A stretch of 64,000 nt of DNA from JAGVPT01 sp963827085 (GCA_963827085.1 CAWGZY010000002.1:558001-622000); one strand, 5' to 3'. Shown: positions 36,201-45,609, counted from the first letter of the stretch. Notes: a model not told the origin generated them from the letters alone. Translations and numbers: made by a program.

Positions 36201-36382
36201 GAACTTAATGGAACGCTCTAGCTATTATCTCGTCGTTTGACCTGGCACTTTGTAATGTAACGAGCTCAAAGTATGACCGAATATCAGCTGTCAGAGCTGG
36301 TAAGAAAGCCCAATAAAATAAACGGTTTTCTTGTTTGATGGTACAGACTTATAATATTGTACCGTCAAAAAAAATTATCTCG

Positions 36383-36411
36383 TTGAGAGCGAAACACTTT
36401 TTCGCTATATT
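36383..36411 (+). promoter_or_regulatory. Sigma70-type promoter of tRNA-Arg
   Basis: TTGAGA, a 17-base spacer and TATATT, ending 16 bases before the mature tRNA 5' end. The spacing and position are as expected for a stable RNA promoter. Confidence 0.6.
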
Positions 36412-36427
36412 ATACGCGGTTACAAAT

Positions 36428-36501
36428 GTGCCCGTAGCTCAACTGGATAGAGCACCAGCCTTCTAAGCTGGGGGTTGCGCGTTCGATTCGCGCCGGGCAT
36501 A
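36428..36501 (+). tRNA. tRNA-Arg (UCU)
   Basis: A full cloverleaf: acceptor GTGCCCG/CGGGCAT, D-arm GCTC...GAGC, anticodon stem CCAGC/GCTGG with loop CTTCTAA (anticodon UCU, reading AGA/AGG), T-arm GCGCG-TTCGATT-CGCGC and discriminator A. CCA is not encoded. It separates the minus-strand accessory block from the plus-strand polysaccharide cluster. Confidence 0.95.
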
Positions 36502-36794
36502 CTAGAAACTTCAATGAATTCAGGGGAATCTTGCCTCCAATTCTCGGTCGTTTTCTGGATAGCGGAAACCCTGCAGAATTATTACGCATTGCACGTTATC
36601 TATTTCTGAATTTGTCCGCCGCGTTTTTCACCCCCCTCATTACCGACTTTTTCCTGCCGCAAATCCGGTAATTATATTTTTTATTGTTTATTTTGTTTTG
36701 TTTAACAATGCTTATACGGTGTACCGGTGGTAATCGCTATTACTGATGGTGCAACCTTTATAAAACTGACGAACTCACGTCACCCATTGGACGG

Positions 36795-36920
36795 ATTCCA
36801 CTAAGAACACGAATAAACACGAAGTTTTAGGTCCGGGCTAGGATGACAAATCACCAAGAATTATAGAAAGAAAATATAGGGCGGCAATTTCTCTTCGTGC
36901 TTTTCGTGAACTTAGTGGAT
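36795..36920. repeat. CCACTAAG/CACGAAG palindromic repeat
   Basis: ATTCCACTAAGAACACGAA on the left is mirrored by TTCGTGAACTTAGTGGAT on the right, about 125 bases in total. It lies 60 bases upstream of the GH74-like gene. The remaining sequence between the tRNA and this repeat shows no gene. Confidence 0.6.
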
Positions 36921-36981
36921 TATTCAATGTTTCGCGTAACATCAGCGACGGATTATTCCCTCCGACAACAAAAGTGAGAAA

Positions 36982-39282
36982 ATGATCTACAAATTCAATC
37001 ACGCAATTGTATCGATGCTATGGTGCACCAGTGCCTTCCTGTCTGCATTTTTATTTGCAGCCGAAAATCCAAACGCCTCCGATATCAAATACCGGTGGAC
37101 GAGTTCTGAATTTGGCGGCGGCGGGTACGTCACCGGAATATTACAGCGTCCTGATAATCCCGACATCATATATGTTCGAACCGATGTTGCGGGAGTTTTT
37201 AAGAGCGTTGACGGGGGGAAACATTGGAACGCAATCAACAACGGAATGACAGAAGGATATCATCACAATGTTGAATCTTTTGCTATGTGCATGACGAATC
37301 CGAATGTACTGTTTCACGCTTCGGGTGAAGCCCGCGGCCATGAAATGGTTTCCGCCATTCATAAGACTACCGACGGCGGTATGACATGGAAACTCGTTAC
37401 CACCAAACCCGACTTCTTCGGAAACGGTGCAACGAGGTTTTACGGCGAGAAAATCGGAGTTGATCCTTTCGATGAAAATTTTGTTGCGGCTGCAAGCAAT
37501 ACAAAGGGAATCTGGGTAAGCAGCGATCAGGGCGAATCATGGGATTACGCAGGACTGAAAGGCGAACCTTTCTGCTGCCTTGCCTTCGATCCATACACAA
37601 AAAACATAGTCTATGCGGCGACGCTCGATTCCCTGCCGTTCGCGTCATATCTGTTTCCGGACGGCTCATACAAAAGAGAAAAGATCGGCAGGCTGTATCG
37701 ATCGACGGATAAGGGTAAAACGTGGGACACGGTCTTCGAGAAAGGGGGCGTAAGTTTTACAAATCTTGCGTTCGACAAAAACGATCCGGCTGTCATTATG
37801 GCTACTTTCCGCAATGATGGAATTTATAAATCCACAAACGGCGGGAAAACGTTTACAAAAAAAACGGCACCGCTGGGGATGGCCGATTTTTCAACCATCT
37901 CTCCCGATCCGACAAATAGTTTAATTTTTTATGCGGCGGTTTGCCAGGGTCCGTCTCCGAATAACGACGCTTCCGTTCCGCTGTACGGATCCAGGGATAG
38001 GGGTGAATCGTGGCACATCATCAAAAAAAATTATTCCTGGAATGACTTCAAACATTTCGCACCGCAGTACCAACGCCCCGAACAGATCGGATGGGCGATT
38101 TCAAAATTTATCGTCGATAATAAAAAGCCGAACAAATTTTATGTGATGGATTGGTTCGGAATTTGTACAAGTGAAGATTCATGCCAAACGTGGGACGCCA
38201 ATTACTTTAAAGGAATAGGAAACATTTGCCTTGAGATGGTCGCCGTCGACCCGATTGTGCCGGGTAAGGTGCTCTTTGCAGGCGCAGACGGCCAGCCTTG
38301 TATAAGCAGAGACAGCGGCAAAACGTATATGGCTCTTCCCACATTGGACGCGAAACAAAACTATTATTGCAGCACCGTAATTTGCCCGTCGCAATTTAAA
38401 GCCGGACTCCTGGTCTACGGCGTGACAAACAGCGCAGAGCGTCTGAGTGCGATATGCATTACGGAAGATGACGGCAATAATTGCCGCGTTGTTGTTCATC
38501 TAAAAAAGGGATTGTTTGTCCAGGCAATCAAAGAAGACCCTTTCAATACAGGAGTATTCTTCGCCTACATCGACGGAGCGGTTGATGATGGTTCGGGGTT
38601 GTATAAGTCCGTCGATTGGGGAAAAACATGGGAAAAGATGAAGCTTCCGCTGCTCGACAATATAAAAACATTGCCCGTGCGAAAAGATTTTATCGAGGGG
38701 GAATTATTGGCTGTAACGGCGTATCAAGTAAAGAATATTTGCGGGACCAATCAATTGTTGTGCGTCGACCCGACCAAAAAGAATACAATTTATTTCGGAG
38801 AAGCCGATAAGGGTATTTTCACAACATTCGACGGCGGAAAATCATGGCACATCCTCGGTAAAGGTCTGCCGTTTGGAAAGGATACCGCATCAGTTCTCAA
38901 CAGCATCAAGGCCGATCCGAATAGACCGGGCTGGCTTTATGCCGGATTCATTCATGAAGGCTTGTGGCGCAGCAAGGATTACGGAAAATCGTGGCAAAAA
39001 ATTTTCCCGTTAGATAATCACGTTTTTAATGCGACGGCCGTCGCCGTTGGCGGACCATCCGGTAGTGAAGTGTACGTGGGAAGCGAGCCCCTGTATTGGT
39101 CGAGGTCTGAATCTGCCGTCTATGCCAGTTTTGACAACGGTTCATCATGGACAAATATTTATGACAAAACACTCGGAGCACTTCGATGGAAGGGTATTGA
39201 TGTTGACAATAAAACCGGCAATTTGTACGGCGTTACAAACGGCAATTCGGCTTTTTATGCCGAGAGAATTAGACCACAATAA
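36982..39282 (+). CDS. GH74-like/sialidase-type beta-propeller protein
   Basis: 766 residues with a signal peptide (FLSAFLFAAENP). The start GGGGYVTGILQRPDNPDIIY followed by VRTDVAGVFKSVDGGKHW is the typical opening of GH74 xyloglucanases and relatives, and many BNR-type blades recur (KTTDGGMTW, VSSDQGESW, RSTDKGKTW, KSTNGGKTF, KSVDWGKTW, TTFDGGKSW, RSKDYGKSW, ASFDNGSSW), enough for two seven-bladed propellers. GH74 uses two Asp residues, which cannot be assigned with confidence here. It heads the polysaccharide cluster. Its substrate is likely a plant glycan, either xyloglucan or, given the neighbours, a pectic side chain; related BNR proteins that are not enzymes also exist. Confidence 0.75.
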   Translation: MIYKFNHAIVSMLWCTSAFLSAFLFAAENPNASDIKYRWTSSEFGGGGYVTGILQRPDNPDIIYVRTDVAGVFKSVDGGKHWNAINNGMTEGYHHNVESFAMCMTNPNVLFHASGEARGHEMVSAIHKTTDGGMTWKLVTTKPDFFGNGATRFYGEKIGVDPFDENFVAAASNTKGIWVSSDQGESWDYAGLKGEPFCCLAFDPYTKNIVYAATLDSLPFASYLFPDGSYKREKIGRLYRSTDKGKTWDTVFEKGGVSFTNLAFDKNDPAVIMATFRNDGIYKSTNGGKTFTKKTAPLGMADFSTISPDPTNSLIFYAAVCQGPSPNNDASVPLYGSRDRGESWHIIKKNYSWNDFKHFAPQYQRPEQIGWAISKFIVDNKKPNKFYVMDWFGICTSEDSCQTWDANYFKGIGNICLEMVAVDPIVPGKVLFAGADGQPCISRDSGKTYMALPTLDAKQNYYCSTVICPSQFKAGLLVYGVTNSAERLSAICITEDDGNNCRVVVHLKKGLFVQAIKEDPFNTGVFFAYIDGAVDDGSGLYKSVDWGKTWEKMKLPLLDNIKTLPVRKDFIEGELLAVTAYQVKNICGTNQLLCVDPTKKNTIYFGEADKGIFTTFDGGKSWHILGKGLPFGKDTASVLNSIKADPNRPGWLYAGFIHEGLWRSKDYGKSWQKIFPLDNHVFNATAVAVGGPSGSEVYVGSEPLYWSRSESAVYASFDNGSSWTNIYDKTLGALRWKGIDVDNKTGNLYGVTNGNSAFYAERIRPQ

Positions 39283-39405
39283 GAAAAAATTAGCTCGCGC
39301 AAAGGCGCCAAGACGCAAAATGATTGTGAAACAGGATCTTGGCGGCTTTTCTCAAAGGGATGGCTTCGACAGCGACTTTGCGCGAGAGGTTTTCCTGAGG
39401 CCGCT

Positions 39406-40808
39406 ATGAAAAACAAATGCTTACTTCTCGCTTTTCTATTTCTTTCTGTCGGCGCGATGCAGGCAAAAAACTCCGACGATGGTGATTCCACGGTGATCGT
39501 GTATCCTGCGATAGCGAGTCTTACAACAAGCGACGTCTATTCAGTAACGGTAAACGATCGAGATGTTTGGACGGAAAAATTTCGGACAACGACGGATATC
39601 GGTAAATTGCCGGATTGGTTTATAACGGCGTACACCAAAGTGCAGCAGGAAATTCATCAGGCGAGTTTTTCCTGTAATGGGAGGGTTCGGATTTCGATTC
39701 GTGTCTCCAACGCCATAAAAAAAGTTGCAATACATCCCCTAAGCCGCGGAATAACAACAGATGTGAACGGCAATGTTTTCACCTTTTCAATCCCCGGACC
39801 CGATAAGCTCTATATTGAAATTGACAGCCTCCCTCCCCTATGTGTTTTTGCGAACCCGATTGAAGATGAAAAAATTTCTGCCGATGCTCCCGGCGTTCAT
39901 TACTTCGGTCCCGGTGTTCATCGCCCCGGATACATCACGCTCAAGGATGACGAAACGGTGTATATTGCCGCCGGGGCGATTGTTTACGGAGGCATTCGAG
40001 CAAGCGGAGTTCGTAACATCCGTGTTACCGGCCGGGGCATTCTCGACGGGGCATTTGAGTTCAAACAAATGGTGCTCGTTGAAAACTGCAAAGATGTTCT
40101 CTTCGAAGGGATAACGATTCGCAACGGAGACGGATGGACAAACACGCTTGTCAATTGCGAGGGGCTGCGCTATAATCACGTGAAAGTGCTCAGCTTCGGC
40201 CCCGGCGGAGATGGAATCGATCCTCTCAATTCGAGACACGTTATTATTTCCAACTGCTTCCTGCGGTGTACCGACGATTGCATTGCCATCAAAGCACCGG
40301 CGTTCAACCAGGTGGTTAATGATGTCGTCGTTGCCGATAATACAATGGTCGGATTTGCATTCAGCGACGGAGTGACGATTGGTTTCGAAACAGATGCCGC
40401 GTCGCTCAGCAATATCACTGTTCGCAACTGCGATGTGATACTTGCGCGCGGCGGGAGCCGCGTTGAGGGTCACAGCGGGTTCAGCATTATTTGCGATGGT
40501 CCGGCCGTGATCAATATGTTCTTTATGAAAATATCCGTGTCGAAAAAGCTGAAATCAAACTGTTCGAGCTGCAAATTACCGACGGCACCAAATATGGCGT
40601 TGGTCCTCCGGGACATATAAAAGACATTGCATTAAAAAACATTTTATGGGCTCACGAAGGTCCCATTGTGCTCAAAGGATTCGACGAGAGTCACCGGGTT
40701 CAAAGGGTAACGTTCGAAAATTGCACCGTAGCAGGCAAGCCGCTCCGTGATGTCAAATCGACAATCATGCAAATTGGAGACTTTGTTGACGATGTTGTGG
40801 TAAAATAA
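39406..40808 (+). CDS. GH28/GH49-like parallel beta-helix glycosidase, frameshifted at about 40516
   Basis: A signal peptide (LLLAFLFLSVGAMQA) is followed by a beta-sandwich and a right-handed parallel beta-helix. YFGPGVHRPGYITLKDDETV resembles GH49 dextranase-like proteins, and D269/D272 (GGDGIDP) and D290/D291 (CTDDCIAIK) match the catalytic Asp cluster of GH28. The first frame ends falsely at 40620; the true continuation VLYENIRVEKAEIKLFELQ and onward is in another frame to 40808. Restoring one A in GATCAATATGTTC gives VINNVLYENI, so a one-base deletion near 40516 explains the break. TGAGG lies 5 bases before the ATG. Full length is about 467 residues. Likely pectin or dextran-type glycan hydrolysis, if functional. 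Confidence 0.75.
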
Positions 40809-40811
40809 ATT

Positions 40812-40875
40812 AATCCACTAAGTTCACGAAGAGAGCAAATCAAAACCTTCGTGGTTCTTCGTGTCCTTCGTGGAT
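40812..40875. repeat. CCACTAAG/CACGAAG palindromic repeat
   Basis: AATCCACTAAGTTCACGAAG and CTTCGTGTCCTTCGTGGATT form an imperfect palindrome directly after the beta-helix glycosidase stop, 50 bases before the next gene. Confidence 0.6.
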
Positions 40876-40923
40876 TCTTTTCAAAGCGTACTATTACTTA
40901 ATAAAAACGTAAGGACTAACGTC

Positions 40924-42129
40924 ATGAAAAAAATTTTCTTTCTCTTTGCATTTTTTGTCTCGATCAGTTGCTATGCACAAAAATTCGACGGCCTTGCCCT
41001 GACTCCTCCAATGGGCTGGAATACCTACAACACGTTCGCCGGAAATTTTAACGAAAAAATAATCCGCGATATGGTGGATGTTATCGCCTCATCGGGCATG
41101 AGGGATGCCGGGTACCGGTACATCATCATCGACGACAATTGGACAAGCACGCGCGACAGTCTCGGATTTCTTACCGTCGATGCGGTGAGATTTCCCTCGG
41201 GATTGAAGGCATTATCCGACTACATCCATTCCAAAGGTTTAAAACTCGGACTCTATTCCGACGTCGGGTACCAGACATGCGGAGGTTTTATTGCAAGCCG
41301 GGGACATGAATTTCAGGATGCACTGATGTTTGCGCGCTGGGGTTGCGATTACTTAAAGTACGATTGGTGCGCTTCCGACGGGCTCAATGCGGTTGGTGCG
41401 TATACCACAATGAGAGACGCAATGTATGCAGCGAAAAGGCCGATGGTATTCAGCATGTGCGAATGGGGAAACAACAAGCCATGGGAATGGGCCGGGTCGG
41501 TTGGCCATCTTTGGAGAACCACGGGAGACATTACTTCGTGCTGGGATTGTATCGATACGCACGGCGGCAAATATAATTCGTGGGGAGTAATGTACATCCT
41601 CGACATGCAGGACAGTCTCCGCAAATACGCCGGACCCGGACATTGGAATGATCCGGATATGCTCGAGGTCGGGAATGGAAGCCTCACACTAAACGAGAGC
41701 CGGGCGCATTTTTCATTATGGGCAATGTTGGCCGCTCCGTTGATCGCAGGAAACGATTTACGAAAAGTGTCGAAGGATGTTCTCGATATTCTGACAAACA
41801 AGGAAGTCATTTCCATCGACCAGGATTCATTAGGAATTCAAGGCTTCCGTCAAAGCAAAATCGACAGCCTTGAAATTTGGTACAAGCCTTTGAAAAACGG
41901 CGATTGGGCTTTGTGCTTCTTTAACCGCGGCTCAAAATCCGTCGACGTCAACTACGACTGGAAAAAGCAAGTTATTTATGATGACGTGGCCAAGTTAGAA
42001 TTACGCTTTGATAAACAATCGTATACCTTGCTCGATCTTTGGACTAAAAAGAATATTGGAACGACCGAGAAAACCCTTACATCAAAAATCCCCTCGCATG
42101 ACATACTCTTGCTCCGCTTAGAGAAATAA
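40924..42129 (+). CDS. GH27 alpha-galactosidase
   Basis: 401 residues; AAGGA lies 8 bases before the ATG. Signal peptide MKKIFFLFAFFVSISCYAQ. A single GH27 domain: LTPPMGWNTYNTFAG at the start, nucleophile D147 in YLKYDWCAS, acid/base D202 in RTTGDITSCW, and a C-terminal beta-sandwich (SLEIWYKPLKNGDWALCFFN). It removes terminal alpha-galactose or the stereochemically similar beta-L-arabinopyranose, both of which occur on pectic and arabinogalactan side chains. It overlaps in role with the larger GH27 at 12.5 kb but lacks accessory domains. The GH105 gene begins 16 bases further on, so the two are cotranscribed. Confidence 0.92.
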   Translation: MKKIFFLFAFFVSISCYAQKFDGLALTPPMGWNTYNTFAGNFNEKIIRDMVDVIASSGMRDAGYRYIIIDDNWTSTRDSLGFLTVDAVRFPSGLKALSDYIHSKGLKLGLYSDVGYQTCGGFIASRGHEFQDALMFARWGCDYLKYDWCASDGLNAVGAYTTMRDAMYAAKRPMVFSMCEWGNNKPWEWAGSVGHLWRTTGDITSCWDCIDTHGGKYNSWGVMYILDMQDSLRKYAGPGHWNDPDMLEVGNGSLTLNESRAHFSLWAMLAAPLIAGNDLRKVSKDVLDILTNKEVISIDQDSLGIQGFRQSKIDSLEIWYKPLKNGDWALCFFNRGSKSVDVNYDWKKQVIYDDVAKLELRFDKQSYTLLDLWTKKNIGTTEKTLTSKIPSHDILLLRLEK

Positions 42130-42145
42130 AAGAATGAGGAAAAAT

Positions 42146-43312
42146 ATGTTCCGTCAATTTTGTCTTTTTATGCCTCTCTTCGTTGCCGCCAGTTGGTTTG
42201 GCATCTGTGATGCACAGGGGAATAATTTCAAATGGTCGGCAGCAACTGCAAATGATTTTATCGCGAAATATCCGGATCCTGACAGTATTCATTGGATCGG
42301 CCAGAGCAACCATTTCAGCTGGCAAGCCGGATATTCAATGTTTGCGATGGAAAAAATGTGGCGCGCAACCGGCGACGTAAAATATTTCAATTACATAAAA
42401 AGATATGTGGATCAACAGGTCGATGACCGGGGGAATATACCCGGCTTTTCCCCGGCGGCATTGGATAATTTTCTCCCCGGGTACGCCATTATTTTTATGT
42501 ATGAACAGACACATCTTGAAAAGTACAGGATAGCGGCTAAAACAATCCGGGATGGATTCATAAATTATCCGCGAAATTCCGACGGCGGTTTCTGGCATGG
42601 AAACTGGGCGAAACACCAAATGTGGGTTGACGGTGTTTTTATGGGACAAATGTTTCTCGCCCGTTATGGCAAAGTAATCGGCGACAGTTCGTATGCCTTT
42701 GATGAAGTTACCAAACAAATGGCGTTGATAATTTCTCATTGCCTCAAGCCCAACGGGCTGCTGTTGCATGGATGGGATGAAAGTAAAGAAGCAAGCTGGG
42801 CAAATAAAAATACCGGTCTCGCTTCCGAAGTATGGAGCGAAGGACTCGGTTGGTTTGCCGTACTCATTGCAGATGTTTTTGACTACCTGCCAAAGGACAA
42901 TCCCAATTATAATAATCTCCTTTCAACTCTTCGCAATTTATGCGAAGGTCTCAAGAATGTTCAGGATGTCAAAACCGGTATGTGGTGCCAGGTGGTCGAT
43001 AAGCCAAACGTACCGGATAACTGGAACGAAACTTCGGGCACCGGCATGTTTCTTTATCTTATAAAGAAATCCATCGAAAAGGGTTATATTGACAAGAAAG
43101 AATTCGATCCTGTTGTCAAGAAGGCGTATGAGGGAATTATCAAAAAAACAAAAATAAACTCTTCGGGTGCAGTTGATATCTATGATTGCAGCAGTATCGG
43201 TATAATGGATGATTACAAAACGTATGTCAGCCAGCCGAAAGAAGTCAATACATTTGCTGGTGTGACCTCTTTTATTCTCGGCACACTTAGCATGGAAGGA
43301 TTATATCAATAA
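42146..43312 (+). CDS. GH105 unsaturated rhamnogalacturonyl hydrolase (YteR-like)
   Basis: 388 residues from the ATG at 42146, chosen because GAGG lies 6 bases upstream; the ATG at 42134 in the same frame is an alternative. The signal peptide is FRQFCLFMPLFVAASWF...DAQ. The (alpha/alpha)6 barrel shows FSWQAGYSMFAMEKMWRATG and the active-site stretch HQMWVDGVFMG, whose Asp (residue 162) corresponds to the general acid of YteR. Also typical are SEVWSEGLGWFAVLIADVFD and TSGTGMFLYLIKK. GH105 hydrates and cleaves the unsaturated uronic residue produced by rhamnogalacturonan lyases, a strong pointer to pectin (RG-I) as the target of the cluster. Exported location suggests periplasmic processing. 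Confidence 0.88.
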   Translation: MFRQFCLFMPLFVAASWFGICDAQGNNFKWSAATANDFIAKYPDPDSIHWIGQSNHFSWQAGYSMFAMEKMWRATGDVKYFNYIKRYVDQQVDDRGNIPGFSPAALDNFLPGYAIIFMYEQTHLEKYRIAAKTIRDGFINYPRNSDGGFWHGNWAKHQMWVDGVFMGQMFLARYGKVIGDSSYAFDEVTKQMALIISHCLKPNGLLLHGWDESKEASWANKNTGLASEVWSEGLGWFAVLIADVFDYLPKDNPNYNNLLSTLRNLCEGLKNVQDVKTGMWCQVVDKPNVPDNWNETSGTGMFLYLIKKSIEKGYIDKKEFDPVVKKAYEGIIKKTKINSSGAVDIYDCSSIGIMDDYKTYVSQPKEVNTFAGVTSFILGTLSMEGLYQ

Positions 43313-43371
43313 CGGTGCTCTCTATTTACAAAATGAGGTTACGTAGAATCTAAAAGCTTTGCCACTCCCAA

Positions 43372-43500
43372 CGTTCGCGAAGCGATCCCGTTGGGAGAAG
43401 GCACCAAGACAAAAAATTCTCTGAAGTAAGTTCTATTTCGCAGCTTCCGTTAGTAATGAACAGTTATGTTTCTTCGCGCCTTTGAGACTTCGTGGCGATG
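43372..43500. repeat. Intergenic palindromic repeat region
   Basis: Holds a local inverted pair (CAACG...CGTTG around 43370-43400) and a CTTCGCGCCTTTGAGACTTCGTGGC element of the CACGAAG class. No ORF is supported in this 240-base spacer. Confidence 0.4.
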
Positions 43501-43553
43501 CTATGAATAATTTACACGACATGAATTACTAATTTTCTGACTGGAGTTTTATA

Positions 43554-44546
43554 ATGAAACATTTGAACACGGTTTTATTTCTCTTATTCATTTTTATAGT
43601 ATGTACCAATGCCCAAACAAAAACTTCCCCAGAACCGCTGCCGGGGAAAGGATTAAGCCAACACCCATTTCTGTACGTCGGTGAGTGGGATATGCGCCAT
43701 CCCGAAGCTCAATCCATGTTCCTTGTTCGCGATGGCAAACTTGTGTGGAAATATTCGAAACCGATGCGCACGCTTTCCGGGGCCATTCAGGAGTTTGATG
43801 ATGCTACCATGCTTTCTAACGGCAACATCGTTTTTGCGTGCATGTCCGGCGCAGGAATTATCAGTCCCGACAAAAATCTCGTGTGGGAATTTCATTGTCC
43901 CGAGGGAACAGAAACGCATTCCTGCCAGCCCATCGGTAAAGACAGCGTTTTGCTGGTGCTCAATGGCAACCCGGCGAAAGTACTGATTATCAATACGGCT
44001 GAGAACAAGATATTGAAAGAGATCATGATCCCAACGACGACAACCAACACTCACGTTCAATTTCGGCATGTGCGGATCACTCCAAAAGGCACGATTATGG
44101 TTCCTCTCATGGCAGAGAACAAGGTGGTCGAATTCACTCTGGACGGCAAAGAAATTTGGTCCGTTGCAGCTAAGTGGCCATGGGCGGCGATTCGATTGCA
44201 CAACGGCAACACGTTAATTTCAGGAGACGGAAACGGCTATACTCGCGAAGTGAATTCTGCAGGAGAAACGGTCTGGGAACTTACGCAGGCCGACGTTCCC
44301 TTCAAGCTCTATAACAATCAAACAGCGAACCGGCTCGCGAATGGGAATACTGTGATAAGCAATTGGTGCGCAAGCAACAACAAAACAGAAGAGTGGGCGG
44401 GCACGGTTCAGGTGTTCGAAGTAACATCCGATAAAAAAGTCGTATGGGCGTTATCATCATGGAACAACCCCGATCTGGGGCCAAATACGTACATCCAGCT
44501 TCTCGACGAGCCCGGAAATCCCGACAACGGCGAATTACAAAGATAA
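43554..44546 (+). CDS. Exported ASST/PQQ-like beta-propeller protein (paralog 1)
   Basis: 330 residues; GGAG lies 7 bases before the ATG. Signal peptide TVLFLLFIFIVCTNAQ. Repeated blades have the form xxLxNGNxxF...xxxxLVWEF: LSNGNIVFACMSGAGIISPD, KNLVWEFHCP, ITPKGTIMVPLMAENKVVEF, LHNGNTLISGDGNGYTREV, LANGNTVISNWCASN and KKVVWALSSW. This resembles the arylsulfotransferase/PQQ-like propeller group. The catalytic His/Arg set of ASST is not evident. Two paralogs lie nearby (44.6 and 48.2 kb), all interspersed with glycosidases; they probably bind or sense oligosaccharides or act as uncharacterised lyase or isomerase partners. Function unproven. Confidence 0.72.
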   Translation: MKHLNTVLFLLFIFIVCTNAQTKTSPEPLPGKGLSQHPFLYVGEWDMRHPEAQSMFLVRDGKLVWKYSKPMRTLSGAIQEFDDATMLSNGNIVFACMSGAGIISPDKNLVWEFHCPEGTETHSCQPIGKDSVLLVLNGNPAKVLIINTAENKILKEIMIPTTTTNTHVQFRHVRITPKGTIMVPLMAENKVVEFTLDGKEIWSVAAKWPWAAIRLHNGNTLISGDGNGYTREVNSAGETVWELTQADVPFKLYNNQTANRLANGNTVISNWCASNNKTEEWAGTVQVFEVTSDKKVVWALSSWNNPDLGPNTYIQLLDEPGNPDNGELQR

Positions 44547-44588
44547 AACAGGTTGCAAAATGAAAACTGATTGGAGGTTTCAAACTTT

Positions 44589-45578
44589 ATGAAAATAATA
44601 TCTTTTGTTTTTCTTATTTGGTCGGTGCTAAGCTTGGCCGCTTCGCTGCCGGCTCAAACCAAGGCAGCTGAACCCTCGAACGCTGAAATTTTGCCTGGCA
44701 CGGGATTGGCGCAGCATGATTTTCTCTATGCCGGCGAATCACGTAATCGTCACGTTTTTATCGTGAAAAACGGCAAAGTGGTTTGGCTCTATGACGACCC
44801 TGCCGGTAAAGGTGAGGTAAGCGATGCCGTGCTCCTTTCCAACGGCAATGTGCTGATCGCTCATCAATTCGCGATCAATCTCATCTCGCCGGAGAAAAAG
44901 ATATTGTGGAATTATGATGCGCCGAGTGGAAGTGAAATACATACCGCAATGCCGATCGGAAAAGATCATGTTCTCTTCGTTCAGAATGGCGACCCTGCAA
45001 TGGTAAAGGTAATCAACATTGCGACCGGTGAGATTAAGAAACAATTTCAGGTACCGGTTGGAAATCCTAAGAACACACATGGCCATTTTCGGCACGCGAG
45101 GATCACTCCCGCCGGAACACTTTTAATCGCTCATATGGACATGAACAAAGTGTGCGAGTATAACGCGGACGGAAAAGAAGTCTGGTCGTTTCCAGCCGAT
45201 AATCCGTGGAGTGCTAATCCGTTGAAAAATGGTAACGTTCTTATTGTTGACCGTCAGGATATCCGTGAAGTCAATCACCGCGGAGAAACAATTTCTCAGT
45301 TTTCTCGAAGCGATGCCGGTGAATTTACACTTGGGTCATTACAACTGGCGTGGCGTTTGCCGAACGGCAACACACTTATCAACAATTGGGTAAATGAGTG
45401 GAATGGCCCGATCGATATATCTCATCCGCCGGTCCAAGCGATTGAATTGACTCCCGACAAGAAAATAGTATGGGTGCTAAAATCGTGGAACGACCCAGAC
45501 CTCGGTCCGGCAACGACGATTCAAGTCCTGGATGAACCCGATGCCCCCGAAAATGTGAGCTTTGGAGACATAAAATAA
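44589..45578 (+). CDS. Exported ASST/PQQ-like beta-propeller protein (paralog 2)
   Basis: 329 residues from the ATG at 44589; GGAGG sits 11 bases upstream, and the frame-open TTG at 44571 overlaps that box. Signal peptide IISFVFLIWSVLSLAASLPA then Q. It shares with paralog 1 the opening ILPGTGLAQHDFLYAGE, the blade motifs LLSNGNVLIAHQFAINLISP and LPNGNTLINNW, and the close ending VLKSWNDPDLGPATTIQVLD. The two arose by tandem duplication. A terminator follows. Confidence 0.72.
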   Translation: MKIISFVFLIWSVLSLAASLPAQTKAAEPSNAEILPGTGLAQHDFLYAGESRNRHVFIVKNGKVVWLYDDPAGKGEVSDAVLLSNGNVLIAHQFAINLISPEKKILWNYDAPSGSEIHTAMPIGKDHVLFVQNGDPAMVKVINIATGEIKKQFQVPVGNPKNTHGHFRHARITPAGTLLIAHMDMNKVCEYNADGKEVWSFPADNPWSANPLKNGNVLIVDRQDIREVNHRGETISQFSRSDAGEFTLGSLQLAWRLPNGNTLINNWVNEWNGPIDISHPPVQAIELTPDKKIVWVLKSWNDPDLGPATTIQVLDEPDAPENVSFGDIK

Positions 45579-45583
45579 ATAAT

Positions 45584-45609
45584 CCTCGCTGCAAGTAGCG
45601 AGGTATTTG
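45584..45609 (+). terminator. Terminator-like hairpin after the propeller pair
   Basis: CCTCGCT-gcaagt-AGCGAGG, a 7-bp stem, followed by TATTTGT. It begins 5 bases past the stop of paralog 2. Confidence 0.55.

Noticed and set aside
39838..40473. Minus-strand ORF of 211 codons within the GH28/GH49-like gene
   Set aside because: No motifs or ribosome site; the plus strand carries the beta-helix Asp motifs.
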